IMG/VR virus record: IMGVR_UViG_3300025301_000033 | Location: 1 to 39,608 of that record | Length of the DNA: 39,608 bases | Strand: one strand, 5' to 3' | Source: a virus | Shown here: piece after piece, positions 1 to 4,420 of the stretch | How positions within the stretch are numbered: position 1 is the stretch's first letter | Layout: each line of letters starts with the position of its first letter | Translations under genes and position numbers: made by a program | Notes under the pieces: generated by a model | The model's database searches: none | What the model saw: only the letters and a program-made list of their open reading frames with translations | Told to the model about the DNA's origin: nothing

Positions 1-391
1 TTCTTACACCGTTAATCACTTTTGCAAGTGTCCCAATGCGGACTTTCTCCACTTCCTTTGGTGTGAGAGAATTTTTCCTTATCGCTATGTATTCATAATC
101 CAAGTTACCGTGCTTTTTTTGAACGAGGGTGACGAGGTTGTTGTCATAGGCACTCAATACATGCCTTCTGAACTTGTCCACGCGCACCCTGTCGTTCGTT
201 GGCGCGATCCGCTGGATTGTCGGATCCACGATATATCCACGGTAGTAGGATAACTTTTCTCCACTCCTGGATTTGTTGATCCAGTTTTGGAATGCTTTTG
301 CACTCATCATAATGTTATTAAGCTCCCCATCAGTGAGGTAGCTTCTCTTGTCCTTGGAATAAATTCCTGTCTTGTTATAAACTCTTGTCAT
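1..391 (-). CDS. Hypothetical phage protein, 3' end cut by window edge
   Basis: An open frame runs leftward from an ATG at 389-391 to the window edge without a stop, giving at least 130 residues. The start follows a purine-rich AAAGAGATGAG stretch that can serve as ribosome binding site. The product is basic and soluble, beginning MTRVYNKTGIYSKDKRSY, with no signal peptide or membrane segment. I do not recognise the family. It is the first gene of a leftward transcript driven by the promoter at 477-505 and carries a perfect stem-loop in its leader. A strong dedicated promoter next to a divergent region suggests an early or regulatory gene, but that is inference. Confidence 0.75.
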   Translation of the reverse strand, partial: MTRVYNKTGIYSKDKRSYLTDGELNNIMMSAKAFQNWINKSRSGEKLSYYRGYIVDPTIQRIAPTNDRVRVDKFRRHVLSAYDNNLVTLVQKKHGNLDYEYIAIRKNSLTPKEVEKVRIGTLAKVINGVR

Positions 392-407
392 CTCATCTCT
401 TTTTTTA

Positions 408-433
408 GGTGGGCCACACCCAGATGGCCCACC
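408..433 (-). promoter_or_regulatory. Leader stem-loop of the leftward gene
   Basis: GGTGGGCC at 408-415 and GGCCCACC at 426-433 form a perfect 8-bp GC-rich stem with a 10-base loop. In the leftward transcript it lies directly upstream of the purine-rich ribosome binding site of the gene starting at 391. It is not followed by a T run in either direction, so it is not an intrinsic terminator. A stable 5' stem-loop could protect the message, be cut by RNase III, or modulate translation; the role is inference. Confidence 0.55.
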
Positions 434-476
434 CTTAGGAAATCATAATATGTCTAACTATATTATAACAGCCCAT

Positions 477-505
477 ATTATAGGGTAAATAATGGGATAA
501 GTCAA
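477..505 (-). promoter_or_regulatory. Strong sigma70-like promoter, leftward
   Basis: Read on the minus strand, TTGACT (500-505) and a perfect TATAAT (477-482) are separated by 17 bases, close to the bacterial sigma70 consensus. A second TATAAT copy lies 15 bases downstream (462-467) without a good -35. The predicted start near 470 leaves a leader of about 80 bases containing the stem-loop at 408-433. It should drive the truncated gene at 1-391. Confidence 0.7.
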
Positions 506-565
506 GTAAATAATTATGGCGGAAATCAGCCAAAAAACCTTGTCAAGTAAAAAATCACTTTGTTG

Positions 566-594
566 TTGCATAAATACAACAGGTATTGTATAAC
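566..594 (+). promoter_or_regulatory. Possible rightward promoter for a short RNA
   Basis: TTGCAT (566-571) and TATAAC (589-594) are separated by exactly 17 bases. The -10 matches consensus at five of six positions and the -35 at three of six. Transcription would begin near 601 and meet the hairpin plus T run at 623-662 after only about 60 bases. Confidence 0.45.
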
Positions 595-600
595 AAAATC

Positions 601-662
601 CTCAACTTCATTTCATCTCGGTGGACCTTGTGAGCACATTCGTTGCTCCAAGGTCCCTTTTT
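601..662 (+). ncRNA. Candidate short RNA (about 60 nt) or attenuated leader
   Basis: A rightward promoter-like element (566-594) is followed by about 20 unpaired, pyrimidine-rich bases and then a strong hairpin with a T run. No reading frame of use is present. The layout (promoter, single-stranded segment, terminator hairpin) is that of a small regulatory RNA. It could equally be a leader controlling read-through into the membrane-protein genes at 762. I do not recognise a known RNA family. Confidence 0.35.
623..662 (+). terminator. Intrinsic terminator-like hairpin
   Basis: GGACCTTG (623-630) pairs perfectly with CAAGGTCC (649-656), and GAGC (632-635) pairs with GCTC (645-648) across a single bulged T, giving a 12-bp stem with a 9-base loop. 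Five T residues follow at 658-662. This is a good rho-independent terminator shape for rightward transcription, sitting about 100 bases upstream of the first rightward gene rather than after a gene. Confidence 0.6.
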
Positions 663-699
663 AAGGACAATTAGCGTGACACGTAGAATCAGAAATATC

Positions 700-708
700 T
701 GGTATAAA
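700..708 (+). promoter_or_regulatory. Weak extended -10 promoter for the rightward genes
   Basis: TGGTATAAA at 700-708 is an extended -10 (TG, one base, TATAAA) about 55 bases upstream of the ATG at 762. No good -35 sits 17 bases upstream. It lies after the terminator-like hairpin and so could start the rightward operon independently of read-through. Confidence 0.35.
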
Positions 709-761
709 TTTAAAAAATGGTTAAGATATCAACCTCATAAAACATACTTACGAGGAAAATA

Positions 762-995
762 ATGGTCAAGATATGGCTTCTGTTGATGCTAATGTCTACC
801 CCAAACCAACCATCAGTCAAGTACAACGCGGCGATCTATCCAACGGAAGATCAATGCATACAGGCACGGGAGGGATTTATGGAGTCATTTGAAGCAAAAC
901 CACAGGAATACAAGGATACAATGAGGACGGAAGCTATCTGCATCCCCTTTGAATCATTCCCCATTAAGGGAATGCCTTCACCTATTGGTGTATGA
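762..995 (+). CDS. Small exported or membrane-anchored protein with two cysteines
   Basis: This is a 77-residue product beginning MVKIWLLLMLM, a short hydrophobic head that looks like a signal peptide or weak anchor, followed by a polar body with cysteines near residues 32 and 60. GAGG lies just upstream of the ATG. Its TGA overlaps the next start (ATGA), so the genes are coupled. The pattern of hydrophobic head, Tyr-x-Pro-x-Glu, Cys and second Cys resembles the gene at 2026-2340; they may be diverged relatives. Function unknown. As first gene of a rightward membrane-protein cassette it may act in the envelope. Confidence 0.75.
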   Translation: MVKIWLLLMLMSTPNQPSVKYNAAIYPTEDQCIQAREGFMESFEAKPQEYKDTMRTEAICIPFESFPIKGMPSPIGV

Positions 996-1189
996 GAATT
1001 ATCATTTTACTGTTGGCGCTACTTATGGTAGGGTGCTATGACATGAATACTTTAAGCGTCAAGCCGTCAACAACCACAGTTACATATGGACAAGACAGGA
1101 GCACGGGTGAAAAGGACGCAAAGAATGATGTCTTGACGAATAATAGAAAGCAGTCATGGACAATTAAACAGGTGTTCAAATGGGAGTAG
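992..1189 (+). CDS. Small lipoprotein, candidate outer-membrane spanin subunit
   Basis: The 65-residue product starts MRIIILLLALLMVGC: one Arg, a leucine-rich core and a lipobox ending at Cys15, so lipid modification and a mature form of about 51 residues are expected. It overlaps the preceding gene by 4 bases and ends 3 bases before a gene for an N-terminally anchored coiled-coil protein. That pairing resembles a two-component spanin (Rz/Rz1), where a small lipoprotein in the outer membrane meets a coiled coil from the inner membrane. The mature part is not proline-rich like Rz1, and the order is reversed, so the spanin role is a hypothesis. Confidence 0.75.
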   Translation: MRIIILLLALLMVGCYDMNTLSVKPSTTTVTYGQDRSTGEKDAKNDVLTNNRKQSWTIKQVFKWE

Positions 1190-1192
1190 ATT

Positions 1193-1558
1193 ATGAACGG
1201 ACTTAAAATATCATTCGCCGTCGTGGCCTTTGTCCTCGTTCAGGGGATAGGAGTCATATGGTACATTTCAAAATTGGATTCTCGGGTCGACCAAATGTAC
1301 GCAAGCTTCGAGGAAGAGAATAAGAAAGAAGTAATAGAGAATCAGGTCAAGATGAAAATAGATCTGCAAAATTTAATCGCTGATGTCAAGACACTGCAAA
1401 AAGAAATGAAGCGAATGAACCAGAAAGACAAGGAGATCGTAAAGCAAAACCGTTCCATAGAGAAGCAGCACAAGGATCTGTTTAAGTTCCTGAAACAGCA
1501 ACAACAGGGAATGAACCAGCAGAACGAACAGAAAGGTGGTTATAGCTATGGTGACTAA
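1193..1558 (+). CDS. Membrane-anchored coiled-coil protein, candidate inner-membrane spanin
   Basis: The product has 121 residues. Residues 5-25 form one hydrophobic segment (ISFAVVAFVLVQGIGVIWYI), and almost all the rest is a charged heptad-rich coiled coil, ending in a Gln-rich tail. This topology (N-terminal anchor, periplasmic coiled coil) and size suit an i-spanin, and a lipoprotein gene lies immediately upstream. Anchored coiled-coil proteins also occur among uncharacterised marine phage proteins, so other membrane roles are possible. Its stop TAA overlaps the ATG of the next microgene (TAATG), implying translational coupling. Confidence 0.8.
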   Translation: MNGLKISFAVVAFVLVQGIGVIWYISKLDSRVDQMYASFEEENKKEVIENQVKMKIDLQNLIADVKTLQKEMKRMNQKDKEIVKQNRSIEKQHKDLFKFLKQQQQGMNQQNEQKGGYSYGD

Positions 1559-1632
1559 TGGACTGGTTTGATAAGTTGATTATAGCCATAGGAATCATAA
1601 CAGTGATAATATTTGTAATTGTGGTGGTATAA
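1558..1632 (+). CDS. 24-residue single-pass membrane microprotein
   Basis: An ATG at 1558-1560 overlaps the stop of the previous gene and its own TAA at 1630-1632 overlaps the next ATG, so both junctions read TAATG. The peptide is MDWFDKL followed by an uninterrupted run of 17 Ile, Val, Ala, Gly, Thr and Phe residues to the end. It is therefore essentially one transmembrane helix with a short N-terminal head. Precise overlaps on both sides make chance unlikely. Its size and location among envelope proteins would suit a holin modulator or a membrane-complex subunit; the function is unknown. Confidence 0.65.
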   Translation: MDWFDKLIIAIGIITVIIFVIVVV

Positions 1633-2039
1633 TGACTGACAGACTCGATGTATCGGATAAAACAGCGATCAGCATGCCTATGCGCAACCTTTTGGCCATC
1701 CTATCGGCCACAGCGGTAGGCGTGTGGGCCTTCTTCGGGATCCAGGAGCGCTTGAATAACGTAGAAACTCGGGTAACTCTATCCGAATCAGACCTCACGA
1801 AAAATACAGAATTTAGAATCAAATGGCCTCGTGGTGAATTAGGCAGTTTGCCCGCGGACGCTCAGCAGGATCTCCTAATTGAATTTCTTAGTTCTCAAAT
1901 TGAGTCCATGATGGAAGATATGGAGTCCATGATGAGCAATTCAGTGAACATAAAGAGAGCGCAGCAGGATATAGAACGATTGCTTAATGATGTAGAAAAG
2001 CTTAAAGATAAATTGAGGGAGTCAAATGGAAGTAATTAG
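1632..2039 (+). CDS. Anchored coiled-coil protein of a common marine phage type
   Basis: This 135-residue protein has a short cytosolic head, a hydrophobic segment around residues 18-36 (MRNLLAILSATAVGVWAFF), the stretch EFRIKWPRGELGSLPADAQQ near residues 60-80, and a C-terminal coiled coil. Anchored proteins with the motif IKWPRGELGSLPAD recur in cyanophage and other marine phage genomes without known function; this recollection was not checked. It is coupled to its neighbours by overlap at both ends. An envelope location is likely. Confidence 0.85.
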   Translation: MTDRLDVSDKTAISMPMRNLLAILSATAVGVWAFFGIQERLNNVETRVTLSESDLTKNTEFRIKWPRGELGSLPADAQQDLLIEFLSSQIESMMEDMESMMSNSVNIKRAQQDIERLLNDVEKLKDKLRESNGSN

Positions 2040-2340
2040 CGTAATCGTCATGTTCATATTTGGAAATATGGATGACCAGGAGCACAGGATGACGCAATAC
2101 GTTCCAATGGAATCACTGTCATCATGCATGAAGGAAGTAAGAATACTCAAGAAAAAGGAAACAGACTATACAAAGAACGCATTCTGCGGACCGGCACTCG
2201 TGGAACTGAGTGATGACGGGGAAATATTGACATTACATACGGAGCTCCCTGAAGGAGCGAAGATGGTGAGGAAAGAAATAAGTAGAGAAGCATTTGAGAG
2301 ATGGACACTTAGGTCCAAGGAGAAATGGAATAACAAGTAA
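2026..2340 (+). CDS. Small protein with hydrophobic head and two cysteines
   Basis: The product has 104 residues, with a hydrophobic N-terminus (MEVISVIVMFIFG) and then a charged body with cysteines near residues 34 and 54. The start overlaps the previous gene by 14 bases, with GAGGGAG 6-12 bases upstream inside that gene. The spacing of head and cysteines recalls the 77-residue product at 762-995, so both may belong to one exported family with a disulfide. I do not recognise it. Confidence 0.75.
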   Translation: MEVISVIVMFIFGNMDDQEHRMTQYVPMESLSSCMKEVRILKKKETDYTKNAFCGPALVELSDDGEILTLHTELPEGAKMVRKEISREAFERWTLRSKEKWNNK

Positions 2341-2355
2341 CTATAAGGAAACTAA

Positions 2356-2559
2356 ATGACTACAGGAAAAATTAAATGGTTTAATCCAGCCAAAGGATAT
2401 GGATTTATTGAAAACGGAACAGGAGGCAAGGATGTCTTTCTGCATGTATCGGCTTTGGAAAAGGCGGGTATTGACACACTAAAAGAAGGAGAAGAGATAG
2501 AATTCGATATAGGGGAGAACAAGGGAAAAGAAAACGCCATTAACATTAAAAAGATGTAG
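2356..2559 (+). CDS. cspA: CspA-family cold-shock protein
   Basis: The 67-residue product is a full-length cold-shock domain, an OB-fold that binds single-stranded RNA and DNA. It opens with TGKIKWFNPAKGYGFI, including RNP1 (KGYGFI, residues 13-18), and has RNP2 VFLHVS (27-32). AAGGAAA lies upstream of the ATG. It is the last gene of the rightward group and converges with the SufE-like gene after 12 bases, with no terminator hairpin visible between them. In phages such proteins probably act as RNA chaperones keeping viral messages unstructured; that role is inferred. Confidence 0.95.
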   Translation: MTTGKIKWFNPAKGYGFIENGTGGKDVFLHVSALEKAGIDTLKEGEEIEFDIGENKGKENAINIKKM

Positions 2560-2571
2560 GTTTTAGGGTGT

Positions 2572-3048
2572 TTAGTCTTTGCGTGATCCGTACGATTGAA
2601 TTACTTTCAGCATCGAATGAACGCCATTTCTCCTACCAGGAGTCAAAAGATTATCAAGGCTCAAACCGTCTAATTCTTTTTCTTCAAAGGATGCTATATC
2701 GCTTCTTGTAGAATTACTGAAAACATCAGCAAGAAGGCATACCATTCCCTTTGATATCAACGCAGCTGAATCGGCCGTAAAATAAATCTTGTCATCATAT
2801 GTAAAATGTGGAACCAGCCATGTCTGTGACTGGCAACCTGGGACCTCAAACTCCGGTAATTTGAACCGCTCCGGCACGATCGCCGACTTCTTCCCGAAGT
2901 CCATCAGCCACGTGTAGCGGTCTATCATCTCATCCATGTCATTGAGCAGGTCTATGTAGGTTTTCAGCTTGCTTTGAATGGTGGATACAGGATCGACATT
3001 GGTAATCTTGCAATCCCCCAGAATCTTCATTACCTCTTCAGTCTTCAT
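2572..3048 (-). CDS. sufE: SufE-like sulfur acceptor protein
   Basis: SufE accepts persulfide sulfur from the cysteine desulfurase SufS and passes it to Fe-S cluster assembly. The 158-residue product shows the family hallmarks: RYTWLMDFGKK (44-54), VPGCQSQTW (69-77) with the catalytic Cys at position 72, ADSAALISKG (92-101), and LTPGRRNG (135-142). About 25 extra N-terminal residues precede the usual domain. All key residues are retained, so it is probably active. The start overlaps the stop of the zf-CHCC gene (TAATG). No SufS is seen in the window, so it would have to tap the host desulfurase or serve the PP-loop protein encoded upstream in the same operon. Confidence 0.88.
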   Translation of the reverse strand: MKTEEVMKILGDCKITNVDPVSTIQSKLKTYIDLLNDMDEMIDRYTWLMDFGKKSAIVPERFKLPEFEVPGCQSQTWLVPHFTYDDKIYFTADSAALISKGMVCLLADVFSNSTRSDIASFEEKELDGLSLDNLLTPGRRNGVHSMLKVIQSYGSRKD

Positions 3049-3338
3049 TACCCACTTCCTTTCAAAATTTTATTTACATAATCGTTAATGGGCTCAAGCT
3101 TGTCCTGCATCTCTTCAGATGGGGTTCTCTCTTCCTTCTGCCTGATGGAATCTTTTAACCCCATATCAAGTAACTCCTTTTCCTCCAGCATTTTGGTATA
3201 AAAATCTTTTGGCTCATATAAAAATTTTGTGTAGCAGTATTCACATACGGCCTTGTTCTCCTTGTCCACTGTGTACCACACAATAGGATGGTCATCGCCG
3301 CATGAAAATGTTTTGGTATGAATTACTTTGGGTTTCAT
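3048..3338 (-). CDS. zf-CHCC zinc-binding protein (NDUFS6-like domain)
   Basis: In this 96-residue product, residues 12-40 carry Cys13, His17-Pro18, Val20-Trp21, Cys32 and Cys35, as in SCGDDHPIVW then VCEYC. This is the signature of the zf-CHCC family, known from alphaproteobacterial proteins and from the mitochondrial complex I subunit NDUFS6. The rest is a charged helical tail specific to this protein. It lies directly upstream of the SufE-like gene with overlapping stop and start, so the two are probably co-translated. A role in Fe-S or zinc handling is suggested by family and neighbour. The family call rests on motif recognition only. Confidence 0.75.
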   Translation of the reverse strand: MKPKVIHTKTFSCGDDHPIVWYTVDKENKAVCEYCYTKFLYEPKDFYTKMLEEKELLDMGLKDSIRQKEERTPSEEMQDKLEPINDYVNKILKGSG

Positions 3339-3340
3339 TT

Positions 3341-3445
3341 TTAATATCCGGTGAGAAAATGATTAGGATATTTAATCTGCATGTATGTGACAAATACCAT
3401 GTATGATACAACGGCAAGAAATAAAACTAGAATAAAATATTTCAT
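3341..3445 (-). CDS. 34-residue membrane microprotein
   Basis: The peptide begins MKYFILVLFLAVVSYMVFVTY, a single membrane helix, and ends in a short polar tail (residues 22-34, MQIKYPNHFLTGY). Its ATG overlaps the stop of the 43-residue gene (ATGA), and its own TAA is 2 bases before the zf-CHCC start. There is no clear ribosome binding site, consistent with coupling to the upstream gene. Function unknown. Confidence 0.6.
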   Translation of the reverse strand: MKYFILVLFLAVVSYMVFVTYMQIKYPNHFLTGY

Positions 3446-3573
3446 TTTTTATTTTTCTGTTTGTACCACTTTGTGTTTTTTTTGTTCCATCGTTTGTGCC
3501 ATGCCCAGCAGCTTAGCATGCCCCCATAATGCTCGCATAGGTAATAAAAATAATTTTTAATTTTCTTGATCAT
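3442..3573 (-). CDS. 43-residue basic aromatic microprotein
   Basis: Its ATG at 3571-3573 lies inside the end of the preceding lipoprotein gene (17-base overlap) and is preceded by GGAG at a good distance. The product is rich in Lys, Trp and Tyr, beginning MIKKIKNYFYYLCEHYGG and containing CWAWHKRW. The stop overlaps the next start as ATGA. The lysine-rich tail with tryptophans could bind nucleic acid or membrane phosphates. I do not know its function. Confidence 0.65.
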   Translation of the reverse strand: MIKKIKNYFYYLCEHYGGMLSCWAWHKRWNKKNTKWYKQKNKK

Positions 3574-3862
3574 AGTTACACTCCGGTTCCATTTTTATGC
3601 ACGCAATTGTGTTCTGTGAATCATTAAAACCATCAGGCGGAATTACAAGTGGGTTTGATTTCGCCACCACTTCCTTATCTTTCCATGGCCAGTTCAACGT
3701 TGTGCACCCAGCCAGTAGGCCAAAGAGCAAAAACACTAAAATGAGTAAAATACCCGGGTACAACAGGTACCGGGAACCCCTTAAACCCCGATATAGGCGA
3801 GATATGAGCTTTTTTATTTGGCTCAATACGGTCTTTTCTTCCCCTGGGTCCCAAACGTCCAT
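3557..3862 (-). CDS. Membrane protein with internal lipobox-like site
   Basis: The start is placed at the ATG (MDVWDPGEEK) whose first bases overlap the stop of the preceding gene (TAATG), rather than at an upstream in-frame start. This gives 101 residues: a basic cytosolic head of about 30 residues, a hydrophobic stretch 32-52 ending FGLLAGC, and a polar tail with two further cysteines. LAGC is a perfect lipobox, but the long head is unusual for a lipoprotein, so it may simply be a type II membrane protein. Function unknown. Confidence 0.75.
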   Translation of the reverse strand: MDVWDPGEEKTVLSQIKKLISRLYRGLRGSRYLLYPGILLILVFLLFGLLAGCTTLNWPWKDKEVVAKSNPLVIPPDGFNDSQNTIACIKMEPECNYDQEN

Positions 3863-4053
3863 TACTCGTCTTTCTTCTCCTTGAACAGTTCCAAAGTCCA
3901 ATTGCACTGCTGGATTGCTCCTTGTAAACCATTTATAGTGGCTTCCATGTTTCTTATTGCGTCTCTCCCCTGGCTTATTTTTGCCGTAAGATCATCAAGC
4001 TGCTTTTGCAGTTCTGATTTTCTTTTTTCAACGTCTTCTTTTTCCGGTCTCAT
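3862..4053 (-). CDS. Short coiled-coil protein
   Basis: The product has 63 residues, nearly all a charged coiled coil (residues 5-45) with one Cys near residue 50 and a lysine-rich end. GAGGAGG lies 6-12 bases upstream of the ATG, formed by the last codons of the 37-residue basic gene, whose TAA overlaps this ATG. No family recognised; oligomerisation is likely from the heptads. Confidence 0.75.
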   Translation of the reverse strand: MRPEKEDVEKRKSELQKQLDDLTAKISQGRDAIRNMEATINGLQGAIQQCNWTLELFKEKKDE

Positions 4054-4166
4054 TATTTCCTCCTCAGTTTTAATCCCAAGCGGGCACGCCTTCGGTTCTT
4101 TCTCTTATTAGATCCAACCTTGCGTCTCCCCTTGTGTCTCTTTCTTTTCAGGTCCGCCTTGCTCAC
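4053..4166 (-). CDS. 37-residue hyperbasic microprotein
   Basis: A GTG start at 4164-4166 overlaps the stop of the zinc-finger gene (GTGA), and the TAA at 4053-4055 overlaps the next ATG. Twenty of 37 residues are Lys or Arg, with runs such as KRKRHKGRRK and KRKNRRRARL. Such a peptide should bind nucleic acid tightly and could condense DNA, bind ribosomal RNA, or act on a host target. No similarity is claimed. The non-ATG start and weak ribosome binding site suggest translation by coupling. Confidence 0.6.
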   Translation of the reverse strand: MSKADLKRKRHKGRRKVGSNKRKNRRRARLGLKLRRK

Positions 4167-4420
4167 GGTCCTACGTATTTCTCCTTATACTTCTCAGAAA
4201 TCTCCGTAGAGCAATACGGACCGCATAAAAAGTTAATCTTATATTCAAGAGAAGGATACCACGCCTTAGAGAGCGTATACTTCCATTCATTCCCGTCAAA
4301 CCATGTATTGCAGTTGAAGCATTTGAACTCCGGCGCCGTGCCACCTTCAGGACCCGGTCGTACATGTTTTGTATCATAGTCAACACCTTTCTTATACCCC
4401 ACAGAGGCCTTCGCATTCAT
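4163..4420 (-). CDS. Small zinc-finger-like protein
   Basis: The ATG at 4418-4420 is chosen over two earlier in-frame ATGs because GAGGAG sits 7 bases before it. The 85-residue product has FKCFNCNTWF (Cys-x2-Cys) around residues 32-41 and LCGPYC (Cys-x3-Cys) near 70, a likely four-cysteine zinc site. It overlaps the end of the PP-loop gene by 29 bases and hands on to the hyperbasic gene through GTGA. Nucleic-acid binding is possible. No named family recognised. Confidence 0.75.
   Translation of the reverse strand: MNAKASVGYKKGVDYDTKHVRPGPEGGTAPEFKCFNCNTWFDGNEWKYTLSKAWYPSLEYKINFLCGPYCSTEISEKYKEKYVGP

Larger units (their letters stand above)
392..761. other. Divergent intergenic control region
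   Basis: This 370-base, AT-rich stretch has no credible protein gene. It separates leftward transcription (gene ending beyond base 1) from rightward transcription (first gene at 762). It holds a leader hairpin, a leftward sigma70-like promoter, a rightward promoter-like element followed about 30 bases later by a hairpin with a T run, and a weak extended -10 before the gene at 762. A 10-base direct repeat GTCAAGTAAA occurs at 501-510 and 542-551; the first copy overlaps the leftward -35 element. Confidence 0.7.

Noticed and set aside
408-433. Stem-loop considered as an intrinsic terminator
   Set aside because: No T run follows it in either direction of transcription; in the leftward message it is followed by A residues and a start codon.
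2540-2600. Expected bidirectional terminator between converging cspA and sufE genes
   Set aside because: The 12-base gap and the surrounding bases show no stable hairpin with T runs on either strand.
3597-3884. Rightward frames opposite the microgene train (3597-3884, 3818-4111, 4134-4379)
   Set aside because: They have no promoter or ribosome binding site and are antisense to a well-supported coupled operon.
4171-4416. Leftward 81-codon frame rich in Arg and Leu
   Set aside because: It overlaps the zinc-finger gene in another frame; that frame has the CxxC pairs, a GAGGAG site and coupled ends, so this one is a shadow.
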